Positions 1 through 7,561 of a DNA stretch of 16,155 nucleotides are shown piece after piece. Below the pieces are notes generated by a model that was not told the DNA's origin, ran no database searches, and saw nothing but the letters and a program-made list of their open reading frames with translations. The DNA lies in the NCBI GenBank assembly GCA_012512865.1, contig JAAZDH010000007.1, forward strand, positions 1 through 16,155. The letters run 5' to 3'. A program made the position numbers and the translations under genes. This DNA comes from Clostridiaceae bacterium (GTDB taxonomy: Bacteria > Bacillota > Clostridia > Acetivibrionales > DUMC01). The number at the start of each line of letters is the position of its first letter. Position 1 is the first letter of the stretch.

Positions 1-1
1 C

Positions 2-2374
2 ACCAGGGAAGCCGCTTTTTTATTGGGCGGCATTGGTACTGGAAATCTCTCTATTGGGGCGCGGGGGGAAATGAGAGACTGGGAAATTTTTAACCGTCCC
101 GGTAAAGGTAATATAATGCCGTACACTTTTTTTGCCATTTGGGCGAAAAAGGAGAATGCCGACCCGGTGGCAAAAGTCTTGGAATCAAGGATAAACCCGC
201 CTTATTCAAAATCCCATGGTTTTGCTCCCGAGGAACTGGGCGGATTGCCCCGCCTGGACTCTTCTACCATGATAGGCGAGTATCCCTTTGTATGGATAGA
301 GTTTAAGGACCGCAAGCTGCCTGTTCAGGTTATGCTGGAAGCCTTTACCCCATTTATCCCGCTAAATGCCGATGAATCAGGCATTCCTGGCGCGATTATT
401 CGATACAAGGTTAAGAACCCCGCAAGCACAAAAGTAAATGTTACAATTGCATGTTCAATGGGTAATGTTATCGGCACGGGCGTGGGCAACCCGTGGAAGA
501 CCGACGTGAAAGCAAAAGACAAAAAAATTGAATATATCTATGAAGGAGGGCTGCATGGATTATATTATACTGCTGCAGGGATAGACCCCGGAGCTGTTAA
601 CTACGGGAACATGGCTTTAATGACTTCGGATAACAATGTAACGGTAAAACCCAACTGGTTGAACCGCGGCTGGTGGGATGGGATTCATGATTTCTGGAGA
701 GATTTTTCCTCGGATGGCATGTTGAAAAAGGAGTCAAGCTACGAGGCAAAAGATGCATGCGGGGAAGAAAGATTGAAAGTAGGTTCCCTGGGTATACACC
801 ATGCACTACTGCCGGGTGAAGAGAAAACATTTGAATTTATCTTGACCTGGTATTTCCCCAACCGTGTACGAAGCTGGGATGAAGACCAATGCAGCAGTAA
901 AGGCTGCGGCGAAAATGTGATTAAGAACTATTACGGCATGATATTTCAAGATGCATGGGATGCGGGGAAATATTTAAAGACTCACATGGAACGCCTTGAA
1001 AAACATTCCCGCGATTTTCGCAGGGCATTATTTACCTGCACTTTGCCATATTACGTAATTGACGCCATAGCAAGCAATATTACGGTTATCCGGAGCCCTA
1101 CCTGTTTTCGCATAGAAACGGGAGAGTTCCTAAGTTATGAGGGCTGCCATGATACCAAGGGCAGTTGCGAGGGTAATTGCACCCATGTTTGGAATTATGC
1201 CCAAACCCTGGCTTTCCTTTTTCCGGAGCTGGAGCAAACCATGCGTAAAACCGAATTCATCCTGGAGACGGATGAAAATGGCAAGATGGCATTCCGAACC
1301 CATCAAGTTCTCGGCAATGAAAAATGGGATTATCATCCGGCAGCCGACGGCCAGATGGGTACTATCATACGATTGTACAGGGATTGGAAATTAAGCGGTG
1401 ATGATGATTTTTTAAAGGATGTATGGAGCAAGGCCTGCAAGGCCCTTGATTTTGCTTTTACATGCTGGGATTCTGATGGGGATTTTGTGTTGGATAGCCA
1501 GCAGCATAATACGTATGATATAGAATTCTACGGTCCAAATTCACTGACAAATTCCATGTTTTTTGCCGCTCTCAAGGCTGGCATGGAAATGGCCGAATAC
1601 CTGGGGGATGCGGAGCGCGCGGCCAGGTACAGGCAAGCCTGGGAAAAGGGCAGTGAAAAGATGGACCAATTGTTATGGAATGGAGAATATTATGTTCAAA
1701 AAATAGATGATGTAAACCGGTACAGGTACCAATACGGGGATGGGTGCCTGTCCGACCAATTGCTGGGGCAGCTCCTGGCCCATGTGGCATGCTTGGGATA
1801 TGTGCTTCCCCGGGAACATGTCAAGAAAGCGGTATATTCTATTTTCAAGTATAATTTCAGGAACGGCCTGGAGGATCATCACAACGTGCAAAGGACCTTT
1901 GCCCTTGGAGAAGAAAAGGGGCTGCTCTTGTGTTCATGGCCTCATGGAGGAAGGCCCCTGCTTCCGTTTGTTTATTCGGACGAAGTATGGACGGGAATAG
2001 AATACCAGGTTGCTGCCCACTTGATCTATGAAGGTTTTGTTGATGAAGGGTTAACTATTGTAAAAGCTGCTAGGGAAAGGTATGATGGATATAGGAGAAA
2101 TCCATGGAATGAAATTGAGTGCGGCCATCATTATGTTCGTTCCATGGCCAGCTGGTCCCTGCTTATAGCGTTAAGCGGCTTCAAGTACGACATGGTAAAG
2201 GGTACCATGAGCTTTGAGCCTGCCATTAATCAAGATAATTTCAGCACCTTCTGGAGCACCGGCCGTGCATGGGGAATTTACCGCCAGGTAAGAGACCGGG
2301 ATGGAAAAATCCATAGGGAAATCGAGGTTTTATACGGCAGACTTGAAGGAATAAAGGTTATATTGGACGAATAA
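2..2374 (+). CDS. GH116-family glycoside hydrolase (beta-glucosidase/glucosylceramidase type), 5' partial
   Basis: The frame is open to the left edge (it reads TREAAFLLGGIGTG before the first TTG at 23), so the start lies outside; perhaps 15-30 residues are missing. The LGGIGTGN...RDWEIFNRP block is typical of the N-terminal GH116 beta-sandwich domain, and the second half is the DUF608 (alpha/alpha)6 catalytic barrel. By analogy with characterised GH116 enzymes, the nucleophile is probably the Glu in YEGC (codon 1139-1141) and the acid/base the Asp in HNTYD (codon 1517-1519). They lie 126 residues apart, close to the spacing I recall for the archaeal member SSO1353. Known members cleave beta-glucosides, some beta-xylosides or N-acetylglucosaminides. 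No signal peptide can be judged because the N-terminus is missing; neighbouring importer genes suggest a cytoplasmic enzyme acting on imported glycosides. Family is certain, substrate is not. Confidence 0.93.
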   Translation, partial: TREAAFLLGGIGTGNLSIGARGEMRDWEIFNRPGKGNIMPYTFFAIWAKKENADPVAKVLESRINPPYSKSHGFAPEELGGLPRLDSSTMIGEYPFVWIEFKDRKLPVQVMLEAFTPFIPLNADESGIPGAIIRYKVKNPASTKVNVTIACSMGNVIGTGVGNPWKTDVKAKDKKIEYIYEGGLHGLYYTAAGIDPGAVNYGNMALMTSDNNVTVKPNWLNRGWWDGIHDFWRDFSSDGMLKKESSYEAKDACGEERLKVGSLGIHHALLPGEEKTFEFILTWYFPNRVRSWDEDQCSSKGCGENVIKNYYGMIFQDAWDAGKYLKTHMERLEKHSRDFRRALFTCTLPYYVIDAIASNITVIRSPTCFRIETGEFLSYEGCHDTKGSCEGNCTHVWNYAQTLAFLFPELEQTMRKTEFILETDENGKMAFRTHQVLGNEKWDYHPAADGQMGTIIRLYRDWKLSGDDDFLKDVWSKACKALDFAFTCWDSDGDFVLDSQQHNTYDIEFYGPNSLTNSMFFAALKAGMEMAEYLGDAERAARYRQAWEKGSEKMDQLLWNGEYYVQKIDDVNRYRYQYGDGCLSDQLLGQLLAHVACLGYVLPREHVKKAVYSIFKYNFRNGLEDHHNVQRTFALGEEKGLLLCSWPHGGRPLLPFVYSDEVWTGIEYQVAAHLIYEGFVDEGLTIVKAARERYDGYRRNPWNEIECGHHYVRSMASWSLLIALSGFKYDMVKGTMSFEPAINQDNFSTFWSTGRAWGIYRQVRDRDGKIHREIEVLYGRLEGIKVILDE

Positions 2375-2440
2375 ATAGTAAATAGTGGCAGGAATACAAT
2401 AATGAAAAATATGGTAAAATAAGGGAAATAAGCGCGCAAG

Positions 2441-2447
2441 AAAGGAG
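2441..2447 (+). promoter_or_regulatory. Ribosome binding site of the first permease gene
   Basis: AAAGGAG stands 9 bases before the ATG at 2457. It supports this start ahead of the KPAKI repeat rather than a later start. Confidence 0.75.
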
Positions 2448-2456
2448 CATACGGGC

Positions 2457-3443
2457 ATGGGAGCTGCTTTAAGCAAACCTGCAAAGATTAAACCTGCGAA
2501 GATTAAACCTGCGAAACCCAAGAGAAGGCAGAATTCTTTCATAAAAGAAATGGGGACAAATTGGACACTGTACTTGATGGCCCTGCCGGGTATAGCCTTT
2601 TTCTTTGTATTTAATTATTTGCCCATGGGTGGCATTATCATGGCCTTTAAAGATTTTAACTACCGTGACGGCATATGGGGCAGCCCCTTTGTGGGTTTTT
2701 CAAACTTCAGGCTTTTTTTCCGTTCTGCCGCTTTCCCCGTGGTAATTTATAATACGCTTTTTCTTAACGCTTTAGGAATAATAATCGGCATAATTATCCC
2801 GTTATACCTTGCATTGGCGCTTAACGAGGTACGGCACAGGCTGATCAGGCGTGTTTCCCAATCGGTGATGATATTTCCCAATTTTATTTCAGCTGTTGCA
2901 GTAAGCGTTATTGTATATAACATATTCAGCTACAAGTTTGGTGTTGCAAACCAAATCAGGGAATTACTCGGATTGGCCCCCAGGGACTGGTATACCAATT
3001 CCCTGGAATGGGTCATGTATTACTTGATAGTTAGAACCTGGAAGGGTGCGGGCTACAGCTCAATAATATACTTGGCTGCCATTACCGGGGTCTCGCCCGA
3101 GCTCTATGAATCGGCGGAAATTGATGGAGCCAACCGCGTGCAACAAATTTGGTATATTACACTGCCCAGCATAAAATCAATCATTATCATTCTCTTTATT
3201 TTATCGGTAGGCCGAATTTTTACCACCGATGCGGGTTTTATATGGCTGCTCATCGGCGACCGCACGAACTTGTTACAGTACATGGACACCATTGATACCT
3301 ACGTGTTCCGCATGGTACGCGGAAGCCCTCACGTGGGCAGGACAACTGCAATAGGCCTGCTGCAGTCCGTATCTTGCCTTATAACGGTGCTCATGGCAAA
3401 CCTGGTCACCCGCAAGATTTATCCCGAAGGTGCCATATTCTAA
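2457..3443 (+). CDS. ABC sugar transporter permease, LplB type
   Basis: Inner-membrane subunit of a carbohydrate importer (MalF-like position). The 328-residue protein has about six hydrophobic segments starting near residue 38 (LYLMALPGIAFFFVFNYLPM). Around residue 215 it has the EAA loop that contacts the ATPase (ELYESAEIDGA...ITLP). The PMGGIIMAFKDFNY block is typical of LplB permeases used for oligosaccharides such as rhamnogalacturonan or xylan fragments. The N-terminus carries an unusual basic tail made of three KPAK(I/P) repeats (residues 7-21). It lies 82 bases after the glycosidase and 46 before the second permease, so co-transcription is likely. No binding protein or ATPase gene is beside it; this class usually borrows MsmX, and the binding protein may lie upstream of the window. 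Confidence 0.93.
   Translation: MGAALSKPAKIKPAKIKPAKPKRRQNSFIKEMGTNWTLYLMALPGIAFFFVFNYLPMGGIIMAFKDFNYRDGIWGSPFVGFSNFRLFFRSAAFPVVIYNTLFLNALGIIIGIIIPLYLALALNEVRHRLIRRVSQSVMIFPNFISAVAVSVIVYNIFSYKFGVANQIRELLGLAPRDWYTNSLEWVMYYLIVRTWKGAGYSSIIYLAAITGVSPELYESAEIDGANRVQQIWYITLPSIKSIIIILFILSVGRIFTTDAGFIWLLIGDRTNLLQYMDTIDTYVFRMVRGSPHVGRTTAIGLLQSVSCLITVLMANLVTRKIYPEGAIF
2475..2519 (+). repeat. Three tandem 15-bp units coding KPAK(I/P)
   Basis: Units 2475-2489, 2490-2504 and 2505-2519 each begin AAACCTGC. Units 1 and 2 differ at one base and unit 3 ends differently. They encode the basic N-terminal tail of the permease. The 15-bp length keeps the frame. Confidence 0.85.
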
Positions 3444-3480
3444 CGGGGCATATTATGACAGTTGCATATTCTAACAGGGG
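3434..3480 (+). repeat. 31-bp-offset direct repeat over the permease stop codon and the next ribosome site
   Basis: CATATTCTAACGGGG (3434-3448) contains the stop codon of the first permease. CATATTCTAACAGGGG (3465-3480) returns 31 bases later and supplies the purine-rich ribosome site of the second permease (ATG 3490). It looks like a small tandem duplication that created or doubled the translation-start signal. Confidence 0.7.
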
Positions 3481-3489
3481 GTATAAATA

Positions 3490-4407
3490 ATGAATGGAAT
3501 AAAGTATAATGCCGTGAACGCGGGCAATCGTGTTAACAGGAGCTTTTCCGATTATACCTGGGAATTTACGAGTTACACGATTGTTATATTCTTTGCCTTG
3601 ATTTGTTTAATACCTTTTGTACTAGTAATCATTGTATCTTTTACCGATGAAACCATGATCCTGCGTTACGGCTACAGCTTATTCCCAAAGAAACTTTCTC
3701 TTGATGCTTATAAATTCATATTCTCCAGGGGATCCGACATACTAAACTCGTACAAGGTTTCTATTATAGTTACTTCCGTGGGTTCAGTCATGTCGTTGCT
3801 GATGGTGTGCATGTTTGCCTATGTGCTTTCCAGGAAGACGTTAAAATATCGTAATGTGATTTCATTCTACATGTTTTTTACAATGCTTTTCAGCGGAGGC
3901 CTTGTACCTTTCTTTGTACTGGTAACCTCCCTTGGCCTTCGCAATACCTACTGGGCGATGATACTCCCATCCCTTATGAATGCCTGGAACGTATACCTGA
4001 TGCGGAATTTTTTCAACACCATACCTGAAACTATATTTGAATCTGTTAAAATTGATGGTGCCGGTGAGATGACCATATTTGTCAGGTTTGCCTTGCCGTT
4101 GTCGCTGCCGGGCATAGCCACGGTATTCTTGTTCATTGTAGTGGGTTATTGGAACGATTGGTTTAGTGCCATACTATTTATTAGCAAAGCTGAACTTTAT
4201 CCCTTGCAGGCAATGCTGCGTTTCATCATGTCAAATCTTGCACAGCTGAACATGTCAGCCCAGCTTATGGCTACTGCCCGCAAGCTTCCCGAAGAGAGCG
4301 TAAAGATGGCAACCATGGTTATAACCATTGGCCCTATTATATTTGTATACCCTTTCCTGCAGAAATATTTCGTGCAAGGTATTGTAATAGGTGCGGTGAA
4401 AGGCTGA
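3490..4407 (+). CDS. ABC sugar transporter permease, YtcP/MalG type
   Basis: The second membrane subunit of the importer, 305 residues with about six hydrophobic segments. The EAA loop is at about residues 180-205 (ETIFESVKIDGAGEM...ALPLSLPG). The C-terminal VYPFLQKYFVQGIVIGAVKG is the usual ending of the MalG/YtcP family. It would pair with the LplB-type permease just upstream. The ribosome site is AGGGGG at 3476-3481, 8 bases before the ATG. The amidohydrolase gene follows after 39 bases. Length and motifs are normal and nothing suggests damage. Family confidence is high; the imported sugar cannot be read from the sequence. Confidence 0.93.
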   Translation: MNGIKYNAVNAGNRVNRSFSDYTWEFTSYTIVIFFALICLIPFVLVIIVSFTDETMILRYGYSLFPKKLSLDAYKFIFSRGSDILNSYKVSIIVTSVGSVMSLLMVCMFAYVLSRKTLKYRNVISFYMFFTMLFSGGLVPFFVLVTSLGLRNTYWAMILPSLMNAWNVYLMRNFFNTIPETIFESVKIDGAGEMTIFVRFALPLSLPGIATVFLFIVVGYWNDWFSAILFISKAELYPLQAMLRFIMSNLAQLNMSAQLMATARKLPEESVKMATMVITIGPIIFVYPFLQKYFVQGIVIGAVKG

Positions 4408-4446
4408 CAGGAGTTTTATTTAAGAAAAGGAAGGAAGGAATGGATC

Positions 4447-5721
4447 ATGCAAGAAATTTACAATGCCATACTGGATTATGTTAAAACCCTTGAAATCATC
4501 GATACCCATGAGCACTTGCCCGGAAAAGAAGAATACCTGGACAAAAACACTGATATCCTGAAGGAGTACCTGATTCATTATTTTAGCACTGACCTGCTTT
4601 CATCGGGCTTGTCAAGGGAAAACTATAATTTTGTTGTTGACGCATCAAAACCCTTGATAAAGCGGTGGGAGGTTGTTGAGAAGTATTGGGAAAACGCGCG
4701 GTATACCGGCTACGGCCGGGCGATTGACCTTACCGTACAGGAGCTCTATGGTATAGAACGAATTGACCGCAGCACCATCGAAAAGGCCAACGAACTTTTT
4801 CTCAAAGGGCGCAGTGATAGTCCCTACAGGCGGATACTCAAGGAAAAGTGCAAAATCCGTACTTGCCTTGCGGACAACATGGACTTGGAATCGGACAGGA
4901 GATATTTTACTCCTGTGTACAAGCTTGACACCCATATCTTTTTCCGCAATATTGACCAGGTAAGGCAGCTATCCGGGGAAGCCGGGGTGGCGGTTACTTC
5001 CTTCGATGATTGGCTGGAACTGGCGGAAAGTATGATAGAGCGGGCTATTTCACGGGGTATAACGGTTTTCAAGAGCGGCCTTGCCTATGAACGTCCCATT
5101 TTCTACGAAAAAGCGAATTATACCCAGGCCGAGGAAGCATTCAACAAGATATTTAAATATTTTCACCTGCCTGATTGGGCATCCCGGGAACTTAAGATAA
5201 AGAAGGAATTTGAGGATTACATGATGCATTTTGTTTTGCATATCATAAACAAGCACGGCCTCACCGTGCAGTTCCATACCGGCATACAGGAAGGCAACGG
5301 CAATATATTAGGCAACAGCAACCCTGTACAGTTAAGCAACCTCTTTCTTACATATAATAATATCAAGTTTGACCTCTTCCATATCAGCTACCCGTATTAC
5401 GGGGAAGCAATTGCACTGTGCAAGATGTTTCCAAATGTATACCTTGATATGTGCTGGGCCCATATCATATCTCCGCACAGCTCCATGGAATTTTTAAGCG
5501 AATTCATTGATACAGTGGCAGTAAACAAGGTAAGTGCCTTCGGCGGCGACTATTGCATGGTGGACCCTGTTTACGGGCACCAGTTGATGGCAAGGCAGAA
5601 TGTGAGCAGGGTACTTGCTGAAAAGGTGAGCCACGGTATTTTTAGTGTTGACCGGGCTTGCAGGGTAGCGAAGATGATGTTCTTTGACAATCCTGTTGAA
5701 ATTTTCAATTTAAAGGGATAA
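4447..5721 (+). CDS. Amidohydrolase-superfamily metal-dependent enzyme (uronate-isomerase-like TIM barrel)
   Basis: A 424-residue protein with the metal-ligand pattern of the amidohydrolase superfamily: HxH near the start (H21 and H23 in DTHEHLP), later His at 277 (QFHTG) and 312 (FHIS), and Asp 368 (GGDY). The fold predicted from this order is a TIM barrel binding one divalent metal. The overall look (early DTHEH, helical region at 30-150, HTG and GGDY blocks) recalls uronate isomerases and COG2159-like amidohydrolases, but I cannot name the reaction. Position between a sugar importer and a reductase suggests it acts on the imported sugar, its aglycone or an oxidised derivative. A purine-rich AAGGAAGGAAGGA precedes the start; the ATG at 4440 is in another frame. 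Complete, no oddities. Confidence 0.82.
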   Translation: MQEIYNAILDYVKTLEIIDTHEHLPGKEEYLDKNTDILKEYLIHYFSTDLLSSGLSRENYNFVVDASKPLIKRWEVVEKYWENARYTGYGRAIDLTVQELYGIERIDRSTIEKANELFLKGRSDSPYRRILKEKCKIRTCLADNMDLESDRRYFTPVYKLDTHIFFRNIDQVRQLSGEAGVAVTSFDDWLELAESMIERAISRGITVFKSGLAYERPIFYEKANYTQAEEAFNKIFKYFHLPDWASRELKIKKEFEDYMMHFVLHIINKHGLTVQFHTGIQEGNGNILGNSNPVQLSNLFLTYNNIKFDLFHISYPYYGEAIALCKMFPNVYLDMCWAHIISPHSSMEFLSEFIDTVAVNKVSAFGGDYCMVDPVYGHQLMARQNVSRVLAEKVSHGIFSVDRACRVAKMMFFDNPVEIFNLKG

Positions 5722-5761
5722 TCTAGTATTAGGATTATATAAAGGGAGGGAGATAGGGTTA

Positions 5762-6463
5762 ATGGAAATCACGCTTATACATGGCCAAGGGCATAAGGGA
5801 AGCACATATCATGTTGCATCCATGATGAAGAAGCTGCTGGCTGACAACGGTACCAAAGTTCATGAGTACTATATGCCCAAGGATACGCCCGGCTTTTGTG
5901 CCGGTTGTTTTCAGTGTTTTCAAAAAGGTGAGGAATACTGTCCCCAGGCTGATAAGGTGCAAAAAATAGTAGAATCAATGCGTCGTTCAGAAGTCATCAT
6001 AATAGACTCTCCTACATATTGCCTTGAAATGACAGGGCAGCTAAAGACGCTGTTTGATCATTTAGGTTACATGTGGATGTCGCACAGGCCAAGAAAAGAA
6101 ATGTTTTCAAAAATAGGCATTGCGTTATCCACCACTGCAGGGGCAGGTGCAAAGAGGGTGACAAAATCCATAGCGAGACAGATGTCCTGGTGGGGAGTCC
6201 CTAAAATTTACAGGATGCATTTCAGTGTCAATGCATCCTGTTGGGAAGACGTTCCGGATAGAATCAAGAAAAAGATTTCACAGGAAACCCGGAAATTATC
6301 CGGTAATATAAAAAAGATGGTCGGTAAGGCCAAGCCTGGTTTTAAAACCATGTTTTTATTTAACATTATGCGAAAAATGCAGCAATCGAATACATGGAAC
6401 ATGACCGACAGGAATTATTGGCAGGAAAACAACTGGCTTGAAGAAGGCAGACCGTGGAAGTAG
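5762..6463 (+). CDS. Flavodoxin-like NAD(P)H-dependent oxidoreductase
   Basis: A 233-residue protein of the FMN reductase/flavodoxin family. Beta-strand EITLIHGQ is followed by the phosphate-binding loop GHKGSTYHVASMM (about residues 10-22). A Cys cluster C46-x2-C49-x2-C52-x7-C60 follows, as in many clostridial 'iron-sulfur flavoproteins' and related reductases, and then the flavin-loop motif DSPTYCLEMTGQLKTLFDH. The tail after residue 180 is basic and longer than in the shortest family members. It probably uses FMN and a nicotinamide to reduce a small molecule or quinone-like compound. It is the last gene of the operon, 40 bases after the amidohydrolase, with AGGGAGGGAG at 5742-5751 upstream. 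The Cys spacing may bind an Fe-S cluster, which is inference. Substrate unknown. Confidence 0.85.
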   Translation: MEITLIHGQGHKGSTYHVASMMKKLLADNGTKVHEYYMPKDTPGFCAGCFQCFQKGEEYCPQADKVQKIVESMRRSEVIIIDSPTYCLEMTGQLKTLFDHLGYMWMSHRPRKEMFSKIGIALSTTAGAGAKRVTKSIARQMSWWGVPKIYRMHFSVNASCWEDVPDRIKKKISQETRKLSGNIKKMVGKAKPGFKTMFLFNIMRKMQQSNTWNMTDRNYWQENNWLEEGRPWK

Positions 6464-6514
6464 TCAGCCTGCTTCGCAGCTTCTTACATCAGCCGTATGC
6501 GCCCCATGTCAGCT

Positions 6515-7234
6515 CTATATGGCCCTTAATGATACACCATCCAGCAGCCATTGGGTTGTGTTTCCGCCGCTCCCGGTATCTCTTACCTGCACGAAAAACT
6601 CGACAGTAACACTGGAAACATTGGAAGGCACGGGAATATCCGATGCTTTCTGGTGGAAAACATAGCCCTTGCCTGATTGATCACCTTCCGCACTATACCC
6701 GATTTCAACAGTTATAAGGTTTACCCTGCCTGCCTCTTCGTAAAAGACACTTGCCCTGATGTTGAGACCATCAAATCCTCCCTCCGCAGTCCTTCGAAAG
6801 TTTTCTGCGAAGCTTAAGACCAGGAAGCAACCCGGGGTTACTGAAACTCGCTGGGATAAAGTAGCAGTTTTTGTAACAGGTGCGGTAGTCTGCGAAGATA
6901 TAAATTCCGCGCAAACAAATCCTTCATAGGGCTTTTCAAAAGACCGGACAGTAAAATTTGTCGTGGTTACATCCCAAAAAGCAAATGTCTGGAACACACC
7001 TTCCTGTTCAAACCCACCATTTTTAATTAGTTCAGTTGGAGGGCAGCGGCGGATTGCAGGGTTTACTTGTTTGTCCAATAACGGGCAATCAGCGTTTAAC
7101 GGGCAATCAATACTATTCTTGTTATTTATCACTATGTTTTTCTCATCTTTTTTATCCTTCTCACCTTTTTTCGGCGGATGGCATTCCGGGAAATTCACAT
7201 CGAAAGGAGGGCACTTGTATTCATTATCAATCAT
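6515..7234 (-). CDS. Cys-Pro-rich protein with C-terminal jelly-roll-like domain (possible spore-surface protein)
   Basis: Not recognised as a named gene. The 239-residue protein has no signal peptide or membrane segment. Residues 1-66 form a low-complexity head with a lysine/aspartate-rich stretch and five cysteines, each followed closely by proline (C8-P, C18-H-P, C44-P, C50-P, C64-P). Residues 67-239 begin ELIKNGGFE and end WLLDGVSLRAI, with alternating hydrophobic strands, as in carbohydrate-binding-like jelly-roll domains ('NGGFE...W'). Similar heads and domains occur in Bacillus/Clostridia exosporium or coat-associated proteins, but the link is inference. The start ATG (7232-7234) has GGAG at 7243-7246, 8 bases away. 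The gene converges on the operon to its left, with 51 bases between the stop codons, and diverges from DUF2935. Confidence 0.75.
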   Translation of the reverse strand: MIDNEYKCPPFDVNFPECHPPKKGEKDKKDEKNIVINNKNSIDCPLNADCPLLDKQVNPAIRRCPPTELIKNGGFEQEGVFQTFAFWDVTTTNFTVRSFEKPYEGFVCAEFISSQTTAPVTKTATLSQRVSVTPGCFLVLSFAENFRRTAEGGFDGLNIRASVFYEEAGRVNLITVEIGYSAEGDQSGKGYVFHQKASDIPVPSNVSSVTVEFFVQVRDTGSGGNTTQWLLDGVSLRAI

Positions 7235-7254
7235 AATACTATCTCCTTTTTTAT

Positions 7255-7281
7255 TATTTTATGTATACTTATATTACTCGT
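7255..7281 (-). promoter_or_regulatory. Candidate sigma-K-like promoter for the Cys-Pro-rich protein
   Basis: On the minus strand AC (7280-7281) is followed by 16 bases and CATAAAATA (7255-7263), which fits the sigma-K pattern AC-N16-CATAnnnTA. The start point would fall almost on the ribosome site, and the region is AT-rich, so a chance match is quite possible. Confidence 0.35.
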
Positions 7282-7357
7282 TTATAATTTGAATTGTTGA
7301 ATATGCAAAGCTTTTCTCTTCAATATAATATGTTCTGCATGTTAACAATGTGCACAC

Positions 7358-7399
7358 GTGACAAAGGGACGGGGGTATTGCCACCGGGGGTATTATCAC
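7358..7399 (+). repeat. 27-bp imperfect palindromic repeat, copy 1, plus right half unit
   Basis: Copy 1 spans 7358-7384. It starts GTGACA, has a G-rich core and ends TGCCAC. Immediately after it, 7385-7399 repeats the last 15 positions of the unit (ending TATCAC). It differs from copy 2 at two of 27 positions. It lies about 180 bases before the DUF2935 start. Confidence 0.85.
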
Positions 7400-7545
7400 C
7401 TCCTGATATGGGCATGACAGGGGACTATGCAAAATGGCACTGTGCATCTTGTAACAATCCATAAAGTATTAACATAAAATGATATTACAAGTTAACCCTT
7501 GTTTTGTTAACCTTTTATTCTGCTTTACTAACATTTTTATTTTTT

Positions 7546-7554
7546 GGGGGAGGG
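7546..7554 (+). promoter_or_regulatory. Ribosome binding site of the DUF2935 gene
   Basis: GGGGGAGGG sits 7 bases before ATG 7562. This decides the start: the in-frame TTG at 7544 lies just before this site and is not the likely start. Confidence 0.8.
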
Positions 7555-7561
7555 TTCAACC

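Larger units (their letters stand above)
7235..7561. other. Divergent intergenic region without a gene
   Basis: It separates the minus-strand Cys-Pro-rich gene from the plus-strand DUF2935 gene. It holds the sigma-K-like site near the left side, a 27-bp repeat plus a half copy in the centre, three GTTAAC sites (7341, 7491, 7506), and the DUF2935 ribosome site at the right end. No convincing sigma-A promoter for DUF2935 was found. Confidence 0.6.

Noticed and set aside
1740..2000. Second gene in another frame within the glycosidase
   Set aside because: It lies wholly within the well-conserved GH116 catalytic domain and has no ribosome site or recognisable product.
7441..7540. Sigma-A promoter for the DUF2935 gene
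   Set aside because: TTGTAA at 7449 has TAAAAT only at 20-base spacing; no pair with acceptable spacing was found.
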